A DNA stretch of 64,000 bases. Source: CAXBMB01 sp963976695 (GTDB lineage: Bacteria; Pseudomonadota; Alphaproteobacteria; Kiloniellales; DSM-21159). The DNA lies in contig CAXBMB010000012.1 of the NCBI GenBank assembly GCA_963976695.1, positions 1 to 64,000 of the forward strand. Direction: 5' to 3'. A program made the position numbers and the translations under genes. This document shows, one piece after another, positions 17,294 through 24,884 of the stretch. The notes under the pieces were generated by a model. That model made no database searches. It worked only from the letters and a program-made list of their open reading frames with translations, and was not told the origin of the DNA. Each line of letters starts with the position of its first letter. Position 1 is the first letter of the stretch.

Positions 17294-18742
17294 ATGGGAC
17301 GCGGGGGCAAAGAGGTCGACGACGAGGCGCAGATCCGCCGCCAGGCGGCGCGATCGCTGGCGGACGTGTTCGACCGGCTCTATGAGGGGGCGTTCGCCAT
17401 CGATCTGGAGGGCCGCATCTCCTGGATGAATGGTAAATTCAGGGCGCTGATCGGCTGGAACGGCACGCAACCGGTGGAGGGCCGTCCGGTTGAGGAGGTG
17501 GTTCCCGAGTCACACATGCGCGAGGTGCTGCGCACCGGTGAAGCCCAACTGCTGGACGTTTTTGTGCTGGGCAATCACCAACTGGTGGTCAGCCGCATTC
17601 CGCTGACCAACGCGGAGGGGCGGCTGACCGGGGCCATGGGGGTGATCCTGTATCACAAGCTGGCGGCGCTCAAGCCGCTGATCGACAAGTTTCAAGCCAT
17701 GCAGCGCGACCTTTCCGCCGCGCGCCAGGAGTTGGCGCAATCCCGGCGCGCCAAGTATGGCTTTGGGTCGATTGTCGGAAATTCCGAACCTATACGCCAG
17801 GTAAAGCGGGACGCCCGCCGGGCCGCCGAGCGCGAAACGCCGGTTTTGCTGTTGGGCGAAACCGGCACCGGCAAGGAACTGCTGGCCCATGCGATCCACG
17901 CCGCCGGGCCGCGCGCCGCCGCGCCGCTGGTTCGGATCAACATCGCCGCCATTCCGGAAGGCCTGCTGGAGGCCGAGCTGTTCGGCGTCGCGCCCGGCGC
18001 CTTCACCGGCGCGGATCGGCGCGGTCGGGCGGGCAAGTTCCAGACCGCCGAGGGGGGGACGCTGTTTCTCGACGAAATCGGCGACCTGCCGCTGACCTTG
18101 CAGCCCAAGCTTTTGCGCGTGCTGGAGGAAAAGGAGATCGAGGCCCTGGGCTCGGACAAGGTCCGCCCGGTGGATGTCCGGATGATCTCGGCGACCAGCC
18201 GAAACCTGGCACAGCGGGTGGAGGACGGGCTGTTCCGCGCCGATCTCTATTACCGTCTCAACGGGCTGCCCCTGACCCTGCCGCCGCTGGCCGAGCGGCG
18301 CGGTGACATTCCGCTGATCGCCGAGGCGCTGCTGGACCAGCTGCGCGACGCCGAGGGGCGCGGCGCCTTGGATATCGAACCCGACGCCCTGGAGCTGCTG
18401 GCGCGGGCGCGCTGGAAAGGCAATGTCCGGGAACTGCGCAATGTGTTGGAGCAGGCGCTGATGCGCATGGATGAGGGCGGCGTGGTGACCCGCGCACTGC
18501 TGGCAGACCTGGTCACAGAACCGCCGCCGTCGGAGGCTAACCCTTCGGTCGAGCGGCGCGCGGCGGCCGCGTCCCCGGCGGAGATTCGGCCGTTGAAGGA
18601 AACCCTGGCGGCGGTGGAGCGCGAGGCGATCCGCCAGGCCTTGGCCGCGACCGGCGGGGTGCGGAGCAAGGCGGCCAAGTTGCTGGGCATTTCGCGCGCC
18701 CAGTTCTACCAGAAATTGGCCAACCTCGGTTTGACCGACTAG
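17294..18742 (+). CDS. Sigma-54-dependent PAS/AAA+/Fis enhancer-binding activator
   Basis: The protein (482 residues) activates RNA polymerase holding sigma-54 by ATP hydrolysis. Domains: a PAS domain at about 20-125 (LYEGAFAIDLEGRISWMNGK), a coiled linker, an AAA+ domain with Walker A GETGTGKE at about 188, the sigma-54 contact motif GAFTGA at about 235, Walker B GGTLFLDEIG near 255, and a C-terminal Fis-type HTH (SKAAKLLGISRAQFYQKLA). There is no receiver domain, so it is probably a one-component sensor of the RocR/AcoR kind. The gene lies directly upstream of three dyad sites, a -24/-12 promoter and an ABC importer operon, which are its obvious targets. Confidence 0.95.
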   Translation: MGRGGKEVDDEAQIRRQAARSLADVFDRLYEGAFAIDLEGRISWMNGKFRALIGWNGTQPVEGRPVEEVVPESHMREVLRTGEAQLLDVFVLGNHQLVVSRIPLTNAEGRLTGAMGVILYHKLAALKPLIDKFQAMQRDLSAARQELAQSRRAKYGFGSIVGNSEPIRQVKRDARRAAERETPVLLLGETGTGKELLAHAIHAAGPRAAAPLVRINIAAIPEGLLEAELFGVAPGAFTGADRRGRAGKFQTAEGGTLFLDEIGDLPLTLQPKLLRVLEEKEIEALGSDKVRPVDVRMISATSRNLAQRVEDGLFRADLYYRLNGLPLTLPPLAERRGDIPLIAEALLDQLRDAEGRGALDIEPDALELLARARWKGNVRELRNVLEQALMRMDEGGVVTRALLADLVTEPPPSEANPSVERRAAAASPAEIRPLKETLAAVEREAIRQALAATGGVRSKAAKLLGISRAQFYQKLANLGLTD

Positions 18743-18778
18743 CGCGCGATTGCGGTATTCCGCCAGATCGGCGCCAAA

Positions 18779-18798
18779 CTGTCTTGTAATAGAGACAG
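18779..18798. promoter_or_regulatory. Enhancer dyad 1 for the sigma-54 activator
   Basis: CTGTCT-N8-AGACAG, a perfect 6-bp dyad, is centred about 208 bp upstream of the predicted transcription start. It belongs to a set of three similar sites. Confidence 0.75.
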
Positions 18799-18807
18799 AG
18801 GTCGAGA

Positions 18808-18827
18808 CTGTCCGTTTTTCCAGACAG
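18808..18827. promoter_or_regulatory. Enhancer dyad 2 for the sigma-54 activator
   Basis: CTGTCC-N8-AGACAG with spacer GTTTTTCC, the same spacer as dyad 3. Its centre is 29 bp from that of dyad 1, close to three helical turns. Confidence 0.78.
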
Positions 18828-18876
18828 CCTTGCCAAGGTATTGAAAAACAAGAATTTAATCGAAAGGTCTGCGCAA

Positions 18877-18896
18877 CTGTCTGTTTTTCCGGACAG
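18877..18896. promoter_or_regulatory. Enhancer dyad 3 for the sigma-54 activator
   Basis: CTGTCT-N8-GGACAG with spacer GTTTTTCC; flanking bases extend the dyad to ACTGTC-N10-GACAGT. Its centre is about 110 bp upstream of the predicted start, a normal distance for activator sites. Confidence 0.78.
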
Positions 18897-18970
18897 TTCG
18901 GCAACGATTTTTTCCGTCTAGCGCGCCGGAAAAAACAGCAAGACCTTGACTTAACTGCATAAAAATTTGT

Positions 18971-18986
18971 TGGCATGACCTTTGCT
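18971..18986 (+). promoter_or_regulatory. Sigma-54 (-24/-12) promoter
   Basis: TGGCATGACCTTTGCT matches the consensus TGGCACG-N4-TTGCW with one base change. GG (18972-18973) and GC (18984-18985) are exactly ten bases apart, as sigma-54 requires. The start should be near 18997. Confidence 0.82.
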
Positions 18987-18992
18987 ATTGGA

Positions 18993-19064
18993 CTGATGCG
19001 TTTGTTTGAACTGATGCGTTTGTTTGGCGTGGTGCGGTCGTTTGGAGTGACGCGTTTGTTTGAA
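18993..19064 (+). repeat. 18-bp tandem repeat, four units, in the leader
   Basis: Units 18993-19010, 19011-19028, 19029-19046 and 19047-19064 share the core GATGCGTTTGTTTG; units 1, 2 and 4 are nearly identical and unit 3 is more diverged. They begin where transcription should start. In one frame they encode repeats of MRLFEL/MRLFGV, but no ribosome site precedes them. Confidence 0.75.
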
Positions 19065-19163
19065 GTTGCGCGGCCGGTTCTTGTGGAAGCGGCATTCGTT
19101 GTGCTTGGCGCTGTGGGGTCGCCGCGCCGCCGGTCGCCGCCAGCCGCGGGAGGAGAGTGAGGT

Positions 19164-19382
19164 GTGATCGACATGCAAAGCGTCGCCGCGCGCGGCGACA
19201 GCGGTGGTGAAGCACTCACCAAACCGGCGACAAGAGGCGCAGTCACGGAGCAGACCGGCTCACGACGCAAGTCCCGTCCGAACCGATCCGACGGTGGAAG
19301 CAACAAGGACGGTGGAAGCAAGAAGATCGAGGCAAAAAATACGTCGCAGAGGTCGAGCAAAACAACCTGTGCGATATCATAA
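19164..19382 (+). CDS. Possible small leader protein, 72 residues
   Basis: A GTG start at 19164 follows GGGAGGAGAG (19149-19158) at good spacing, and the frame ends 21 bp before the binding-protein start. The product is basic, rich in Ser, Lys, Gly and Arg, with no recognisable domain, and contains an 18-bp tandem duplication (19290-19307 and 19308-19325, GGSNKDGGSKK). It may be a leader peptide coupled to the importer, or the ribosome site may be coincidental. I do not recognise a family. Confidence 0.3.
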   Translation: MIDMQSVAARGDSGGEALTKPATRGAVTEQTGSRRKSRPNRSDGGSNKDGGSKKIEAKNTSQRSSKTTCAIS

Positions 19383-19403
19383 GCCGATAACAAGGAGGAA
19401 ACG

Positions 19404-20594
19404 ATGATGAAGAAGCTGCTGTTGGCCGGCGCGCTAACTGGCTTTGCGTTGGCATCCTGGGGTGCCTTGGCGGGTGAAACCATCAAGATCGCACATGTCT
19501 ATGGTAAGACCGGGCCCTATGAAGCCTATGCCGCACAGAGCCATCGCGGCCTGATGCTGGGCTTGGAGTACGCCACGGGCGGGACCATGGAAGTGAACGG
19601 CAAGAAGATTGAGGTGATCGAGAAGGACACCCAATTGAAGCCGGAAAACGGCCGGGCGCTGTTGGCGGAAGCCTACGGCGACGACGAGGTGACCCTGGCG
19701 ATTGGGCCGGTGTCCTCGGGGGTGGCGCTGGCCATGCTGCCGGTGGCCGAGGAGTATGAAAAGGTGCTGATTGTCGAGCCCGCCGTGGCCGACTCGATCA
19801 CCGGATCCGAGTGGAACCGCTACATCTTCCGGACCGGGCGGAATTCCTCGCAAGACGCCATTTCCAACGCCGTGGCGCTGGGCGGTCCCGATACCGCCAT
19901 CGCCACCATCGCGCAGGACTATGCCTTCGGCCGTGACGGCGTCTCGGCTTTCAAGCAGGCCTTGGCGGACACCGGCGCCAAGCTGGTTTTCGAAGAATAT
20001 GTGCCGCGCGACACCACCGACTTCACCGCCTCCGGGCAACGGCTGTTCGAGGCGCTGCAAGCCGCCGACGCCAAGCGCAAGATCATTTTCATGATCTGGG
20101 CGGGCGGCAACAATCCGCTGAGCAAGCTGCAGGATATGGGGCCTGAGCGCTTCGATATCGAATTGGCCACCGGCGGGAACATTCTGCCGGCGATGGTTGC
20201 TTTCAAGAAAATGCCCGGCATGGAAGGGGCGACCTACTACTACTACGAAATCCCGAAGAACGAGGTGAACGACTGGCTGGTCAAGGAGCATTTCGCCCGC
20301 TTTAACGAGCCGCCAGACTTCTTCACCGCCGGCGGCATGTCCGCCGCCATCGCCGCCGTCGAGGCGCTGAAGAAGGCCGACAGCGAAGACAGCGATGACT
20401 TGATCGCCGCGCTGGAAGGCCTGGAGTTCTACACCCCCAAAGGCAAGATGGTTTTCCGGCCGGAGGATCACCAAGCGCTGCAGTCGATGTATCATTTCCG
20501 GATCGCCGCCAAGGAAGGGGTCAAATGGGGCGTGCCCGAATTGGTCCGCGAGTTGACGATCGAAGATATGAAGATCCCGATCCGCAATCAGTAA
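19404..20594 (+). CDS. Branched-chain-type ABC transporter substrate-binding protein
   Basis: This periplasmic binding protein (396 residues) of the LivJ/Peripla_BP_6 class has an excellent ribosome site (AAGGAGG, 7 nt before ATG 19404). A signal peptide ends near ALAGETIKI. Typical LivJ-family parts include GKTGPYEAYA, the PVSSGVALAM ligand-loop region and YAFGRDGVSAFKQAL. The operon continues with two ATPases and two permeases. Ligands of this class include amino acids, urea, amides and aromatic acids. The flavin oxidase downstream suggests a glutamylated or free amine, but that is inference. Confidence 0.92.
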   Translation: MMKKLLLAGALTGFALASWGALAGETIKIAHVYGKTGPYEAYAAQSHRGLMLGLEYATGGTMEVNGKKIEVIEKDTQLKPENGRALLAEAYGDDEVTLAIGPVSSGVALAMLPVAEEYEKVLIVEPAVADSITGSEWNRYIFRTGRNSSQDAISNAVALGGPDTAIATIAQDYAFGRDGVSAFKQALADTGAKLVFEEYVPRDTTDFTASGQRLFEALQAADAKRKIIFMIWAGGNNPLSKLQDMGPERFDIELATGGNILPAMVAFKKMPGMEGATYYYYEIPKNEVNDWLVKEHFARFNEPPDFFTAGGMSAAIAAVEALKKADSEDSDDLIAALEGLEFYTPKGKMVFRPEDHQALQSMYHFRIAAKEGVKWGVPELVRELTIEDMKIPIRNQ

Positions 20595-20661
20595 ACGCGC
20601 GATCGCGATCCAAGCGGGCGCCACGGGCTGTACAGCCGGGGCCTGCTTGGTCCGCCTTGAT

Positions 20662-20697
20662 CCGGCAAAGGCGGCGCAACCACGACGCCTTTGCCGG
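20662..20697 (+). terminator. Hairpin after the binding-protein gene
   Basis: A perfect 12-bp stem (CCGGCAAAGGCG at 20662-20673 with 20686-20697) has a 12-nt loop and no U-run. It likely stabilises the 3' end of a binding-protein mRNA or attenuates read-through. Confidence 0.65.
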
Positions 20698-20872
20698 TCG
20701 GGTCGGCAGCCGACCCCCAAAACTGACCAACCGGTTCAAGTCCGCGCCAGGCGTGAATTCCTTGCCCGATTTGATTTCACCGGTCAGGCTGCCGGTTGTC
20801 GGGCAAGGAGTCGCCGGCCCGGGCGGTGTGGCGCGCCGTTCGCGCGTGGCAGTGGTTTTCAGCTTTTGACAG

Positions 20873-21691
20873 ATGAACGAAATGCATGACCTGACAGCAA
20901 AGACGGCACGGCCCTCGTTGGATGAGGAAGCTCCGGTTTTGGAGACCGAGGACCTGACGATTCGCTTTGGCGGCCATGTGGCGGTGAACGCGGTCAGTTG
21001 CCGGTTTCATCGCGGGACCCTTACCGCCATTGTCGGCCCGAACGGCGCCGGCAAGACCACCTATTTCAATCTCATTTCCGGTCAGATCAAGGCCAGCGCC
21101 GGCAAGGTGCTGCTGTTTGGCGAGGATATCACCCGGCTGGCGGCGGCCGGGCGCACCAAAAAGGGCATCGGCCGGGCCTTTCAGCTCACCAACCTCTTTC
21201 CCAACCTGTCGGTATTGGAAAATGTCCGTCTGGCCGTCCAGGCCCGCGTCGGTCTGGGCATGAACCTCTTTTCCCTGGCGATCAATCATCGCGAGGTGAG
21301 CGAACAGGCCGAGCATTTCCTCGCCCGGGTGGGCCTGATGGCGCGGGCGCAGGAACGGGCCTCCAGCCTGTCCCACGGGGGCCAGCGCCGACTTGAGGTC
21401 GCCTTGATGCTGGCGCTGGAAAAAGACGTGCTGATGTTCGACGAGCCGACCGCCGGAATGAGCGTCGACGAGGTGCCGGTGGTGTTGGATCTGATCCAGG
21501 AGATTTGCCAGGACCAGAACAAGACCATCTTGCTGGTGGAGCATAAAATGGACGTGGTGCGGTCGTTGGCGGACCGGATTATCGTCCTGCACAACGGCTA
21601 TTGCGTGGCCGACGGCGCGCCCGCCGAGGTGATCGCCTCGCCGATCGTCCAGGAAGCCTATCTGGGGACGGGGGCCAGCACCCATGTCTGA
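20873..21691 (+). CDS. livG: Branched-chain-type ABC transporter ATPase LivG
   Basis: This ATPase (272 residues) shows Walker A GPNGAGKTT, Q-loop region GIGRAFQLTNLFPNLSV, a degenerate signature LSHGGQRRLEVALML and Walker B DVLMFDEPTAGMS. The LivG-type C terminus (EVIASPIVQEAYLG) is intact. It overlaps the livF gene by 8 bp and lies 278 bp after the binding-protein gene. The ribosome site is weak; an ATG nine bases in at 20882 is possible. It powers amino-acid-type import with LivF. Confidence 0.93.
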   Translation: MNEMHDLTAKTARPSLDEEAPVLETEDLTIRFGGHVAVNAVSCRFHRGTLTAIVGPNGAGKTTYFNLISGQIKASAGKVLLFGEDITRLAAAGRTKKGIGRAFQLTNLFPNLSVLENVRLAVQARVGLGMNLFSLAINHREVSEQAEHFLARVGLMARAQERASSLSHGGQRRLEVALMLALEKDVLMFDEPTAGMSVDEVPVVLDLIQEICQDQNKTILLVEHKMDVVRSLADRIIVLHNGYCVADGAPAEVIASPIVQEAYLGTGASTHV

Positions 21692-22472
21692 TCCACAGGC
21701 GCAACCGAGCGGCAAGCCGCTCGACCAGGGGGGCAAGCTTGGCGTCCCCGGCGCGCCGCTGCTTCAACTCAGCGGCGTCCACACGCACATTGACCAGTAT
21801 CATATTTTGCAGGGCGTGGATCTGGTGGTGCCGCGTGGCGGGATTACCATGCTGCTCGGGCGAAATGGCGCCGGCAAGACCACCACGATGCGCACCATCA
21901 TGGGGTTGTGGCGCGCGTCGCAAGGACGGGTCGATCTGGCCGGCGAGGAAATCAACCAACTCGCCACGCCGGACCGCGCCCGTCGCGGGATGGCCTATGT
22001 TCCGGAAAGCATGGCGGTATTTTCCGGTCTGACGGTCAAGGAAAACCTCACGTTGGCGGCCCGTAGCGGAACCTTCGACCCGGATCGACTGGCCTGGATC
22101 TTCGAGGTGTTTCCCGCCATGAAGACCTTCTGGGATCTGCCGGCCGGCAACCTGTCGGGCGGGCAAAAACAGATGCTGGCGATTTCGCGGGCGATGATCG
22201 AACCGCGGGAGCTGCTGCTGGTGGACGAGCCGTCAAAGGGTCTGGCTCCGGCCATCGTTCAGTCGCTGATCGAGGCCTTTCGGCAGCTCAAGCAGGCCGA
22301 CACCACCATTTTGCTGGTGGAGCAAAACTTTCATATGGCGACATCCCTGGGCGACAGCGTCGCGATCATGGATGACGGCCAGGTGGTGCATAACGGCGCC
22401 ATGGATGAATTGGCAAACAACCGTGACCTGCAGCAGTCGCTGCTCGGTCTGAGCATGGATTCGCACCAATGA
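21684..22472 (+). CDS. livF: Branched-chain-type ABC transporter ATPase LivF
   Basis: This ATPase (262 residues) has Walker A GRNGAGKTT, the LivF-type sequence RGMAYVPESMAVFSGLTVKE, signature LSGGQKQMLAISRAM and Walker B LLLVDEPSKGLAP. An N-terminal extension of about 30 residues precedes the ATPase core. It overlaps livG by 8 bp and livH by 4 bp, so the three genes are translationally coupled. Confidence 0.93.
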   Translation: MSDPQAQPSGKPLDQGGKLGVPGAPLLQLSGVHTHIDQYHILQGVDLVVPRGGITMLLGRNGAGKTTTMRTIMGLWRASQGRVDLAGEEINQLATPDRARRGMAYVPESMAVFSGLTVKENLTLAARSGTFDPDRLAWIFEVFPAMKTFWDLPAGNLSGGQKQMLAISRAMIEPRELLLVDEPSKGLAPAIVQSLIEAFRQLKQADTTILLVEQNFHMATSLGDSVAIMDDGQVVHNGAMDELANNRDLQQSLLGLSMDSHQ

Positions 22473-23497
22473 CGGACCACATCATCAAGCCCACCATTGA
22501 GCGGAAGTCCCTGCTGGCGCAGTTGCAAGCGCGCCTGCCTCTGTTGCTGACCCCGCTGTTGGCGCTGGCGGCGCTGGCGTTGATCGGCCAGCCCTCCACC
22601 TGGATAACCCTGACCGTGGCGGGCCTGGCGATGGGGGTGATGCTGTTCATCATGGCGTCCGGCCTGACCTTGGTTTTCGGCCTGATGGATGTGCTGAATT
22701 TCGGCCATGGGGCCTTCATTTCACTGGGGGCCTACGTGGGGGTGAGCGTGATGCTGGCGCTGGGCGGTTTCATGGCGTCGGACAGCCTTTGGATCAATCT
22801 GCTGGCCATTGCGCCGGCGATCATGGCGGCGGTGCTGGTGTCGGGCTTGGCCGGCTGGGGGTTCGAGCGGCTGTTGGTGCGTCCGGTCTATGGCGCCCAT
22901 CTCAAGCAAATCCTGATCACCATGGGCGGGCTGATCGTCACCGAGCAGTTGATCCTGGCCCTGTGGGGGCCGGAGATGATCGCCATTCCCCGTCCGGTCA
23001 GCCTGCAGGGTATCTTCCTGATCGGCGATGTCACCATCGAGCGCTACCGGGTCTACGCCACCGTGCTCGGCCTGATCATCTTCCTGGCCATGCTTTGGGC
23101 GATGAAAAAGACCAAGCTGGGACTGTTGATCCGCGCCGGCGTGGAAAACAGCGAGATGGTCGAGGCCATGGGCTATCGGGTGGGGATCCTGTTCGTCGGT
23201 GTCTTCGTCGTCGGGTCGGCGCTGGCCGGTCTGGGCGGCGTGATGTGGGCGCTCTACGACGAGGTGATCACCGCGAGCATCGGCCAAAGCCTGATGATCC
23301 TGGTGTTCATCGTGGTGATCATCGGCGGTTTGGGGTCGGTGGAAGGCGCCTTTATCGGCGCGCTGCTGGTCGGTCTGATGAGCAACTACACCAGTTACCT
23401 CTATCCGACCCTTTCACTGGGGTCGACCATCTTGGTGATGGTGGCGGTGCTGATGTGGCGCCCCATGGGGTTGTTTCCCGTGGTCAAAGTGAAATAG
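22469..23497 (+). CDS. livH: Branched-chain-type ABC transporter permease LivH
   Basis: This inner-membrane permease (342 residues) has about eight or nine membrane segments and the LivH hallmark GLTLVFGLMDVLNFGHGAF. Its N terminus (about 30 residues) is longer than usual and polar before the first hydrophobic segment. Its ATG overlaps the livF stop (ATGA). It forms the pore with LivM. Confidence 0.92.
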   Translation: MTDHIIKPTIERKSLLAQLQARLPLLLTPLLALAALALIGQPSTWITLTVAGLAMGVMLFIMASGLTLVFGLMDVLNFGHGAFISLGAYVGVSVMLALGGFMASDSLWINLLAIAPAIMAAVLVSGLAGWGFERLLVRPVYGAHLKQILITMGGLIVTEQLILALWGPEMIAIPRPVSLQGIFLIGDVTIERYRVYATVLGLIIFLAMLWAMKKTKLGLLIRAGVENSEMVEAMGYRVGILFVGVFVVGSALAGLGGVMWALYDEVITASIGQSLMILVFIVVIIGGLGSVEGAFIGALLVGLMSNYTSYLYPTLSLGSTILVMVAVLMWRPMGLFPVVKVK

Positions 23498-23510
23498 CGG
23501 AGCGAAGTTG

Positions 23511-24566
23511 ATGTTGACGTTCCTTCTTTCTGGAGATCAGCCGCGCAGTCGGGTGTTGAGCGCGATTCTGCTGCTGATTCTGGTCGGGCTGGCCTTCGCT
23601 CCCTTTCTGTTTCCGGGAACCCGCTCGCTGGAAACCGCGGCGCGCATCTCTATCTTCATTGTGCTGGTGGCCAGTTACGACCTGTTGCTGGGCTATACCG
23701 GCGTGGTTTCTTTCGCGCACACCATGTTCTTCGGCCTCGGGGGCTATGGCGTGGCCATTGCCTCGACCAACCTGGGGCCGGGATGGGGGTCGCTGATTCT
23801 GGGCGGAACTCTGGGGGTGTTGGCGGCGGTTGTCCTGGCCTTGCTGATCGCACTCTTTTCGCTGCGCGTCCGGGCGATTTTCTTTGCCATGGTAACCTTG
23901 GCGATCGCCTCGGCCTTTCTCATTCTGGTGTCTCAGCTCTATCAGGTCACCGGGGGGGAGGATGGCTTGATCTATAAGGTTCCCAAGGAGCTGACCCCGG
24001 CCTTCAAGCTGTTCGAGGAGAAAGTTTTCGGGGTGCGGATCAACGGCAGGTTCCTTGCCTACTATCTGGTGTTCGGCGCCTCGCTGGGCCTTTTCCTGCT
24101 GATGCTGCGGGTGGTGAATTCGCCGTTCGGGCGGGTACTGCAGGCGATTCGTGAGAACGATTTCCGCGCCGAGGCCTTGGGCTATCAGACGGTGCTCTAT
24201 CGGTCGCTGGCCACCTGTCTGTCGGCGACCTTTGCCGCGTTGGCCGGCGTCATCATGGCAATTTGGCTGCGCTACACCGGCCCGGATACCTTCCTGTCCT
24301 TTTCCATCATGCTGGACATTTTGCTGATGGTGGTGATCGGGGGCATGGGGACGCTGTACGGCGCGGTCCTGGGGGTGACGATCTTCATCCTGGCCCAGAA
24401 CTATCTGCAAGGGTTGATGGGGGGCGCCGCCGAGGCCACCGCGGCGATTCCGCTGGTGACCGATCTGCTGCAGCCCGACCGCTGGTTGCTCTGGCTGGGG
24501 GTCGCCTTCGTGCTGGCGATTTACTTCTTCCCCACCGGGATCGTCGGCCGCCTGCGCCGCGAATAA
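23511..24566 (+). CDS. livM: Branched-chain-type ABC transporter permease LivM
   Basis: This inner-membrane permease (351 residues from ATG 23511, with GGAG 9-12 nt upstream) carries the LivM features LLLGYTGVVSFAHTMFFGLGGY and RENDFRAEALGYQTVLYR and ends with FFPTGIVGRLRRE. It lies 13 bp after livH. It is the last membrane gene before a repeat-filled gap and the flavin oxidase gene. Confidence 0.92.
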   Translation: MLTFLLSGDQPRSRVLSAILLLILVGLAFAPFLFPGTRSLETAARISIFIVLVASYDLLLGYTGVVSFAHTMFFGLGGYGVAIASTNLGPGWGSLILGGTLGVLAAVVLALLIALFSLRVRAIFFAMVTLAIASAFLILVSQLYQVTGGEDGLIYKVPKELTPAFKLFEEKVFGVRINGRFLAYYLVFGASLGLFLLMLRVVNSPFGRVLQAIRENDFRAEALGYQTVLYRSLATCLSATFAALAGVIMAIWLRYTGPDTFLSFSIMLDILLMVVIGGMGTLYGAVLGVTIFILAQNYLQGLMGGAAEATAAIPLVTDLLQPDRWLLWLGVAFVLAIYFFPTGIVGRLRRE

Positions 24567-24614
24567 GTCGCCGCTGCGGCTCTTCTCAGTCTATTGGCAG
24601 GTGAGTTACCAGGT

Positions 24615-24659
24615 GAAAAGCTGCGCAAAGCGCTTCTGTTCATCTCGATCACACTCTAG
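24615..24659. repeat. 45-bp interspersed repeat, copy 1
   Basis: It matches 24750-24794 at 42 of 45 positions and ends in CTCTAG. The related inverted arrangement at 61151-61282 shows that it is a dispersed family. Confidence 0.8.
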
Positions 24660-24671
24660 AGCCGGATCGGT

Positions 24672-24702
24672 CCAAATGGCATCACTTCGTGATTCCGTTT
24701 GG
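24672..24702. repeat. Imperfect hairpin in the repeat cluster
   Basis: CCAAA...ATCAC pairs with GTGAT...TTTGG across a TTC loop. A recognisable inverted copy of the surrounding stretch lies at 61219-61282. Confidence 0.6.
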
Positions 24703-24749
24703 CCCGTGAATCCGCCTCTTATCAGTCTATTAGAGGGTGATTCACGACG

Positions 24750-24794
24750 GAAAAGCTGCGCAAAGCGCTTCTTTTCACGTCGATCACACTCTAG
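24750..24794. repeat. 45-bp interspersed repeat, copy 2
   Basis: Second copy in the same orientation, again ending in CTCTAG, 135 bp from copy 1. Confidence 0.8.
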
Positions 24795-24884
24795 GCTGTC
24801 CGACCGTGCGGATTTCCCTGTGAGGGTTTCCTTTTTTTCGCGGCTCGGGCAGGACCAGGTGTCGGCCCGCCGACAGGAGGCGCT

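Larger units (their letters stand above)
18743..19403 (+). other. Control region and leader of the branched-chain-type importer operon
   Basis: This 661-bp region holds, in order, three dyad enhancer sites, a sigma-54 promoter, a four-fold 18-bp repeat and a small open frame with a strong ribosome site. The predicted transcript leader is about 400 nt, long for a binding-protein gene. Confidence 0.75.
24567..24884. other. Repeat-filled gap between livM and the flavin oxidase gene
   Basis: Nearly the whole gap is palindromic repeat material: two 45-bp direct repeats and a hairpin between them (24672-24702). I see no promoter, so the oxidase gene may be read from the operon, although the hairpins could reduce this. 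Confidence 0.55.

Noticed and set aside
17510..19486. 658-residue open frame antisense to the sigma-54 activator and control region
   Set aside because: It lies opposite a clear regulator gene and crosses the promoter and enhancer sites; no protein family is recognisable.
19434..20720. 428-residue open frame antisense to the binding protein
   Set aside because: It mirrors the codon pattern of the real gene and shows no family match.
20731..20744. tRNA T-arm-like CCGGTTCAAGTCCG
   Set aside because: The flanking bases do not form a T-stem, and no anticodon, D-arm or acceptor stem is present.
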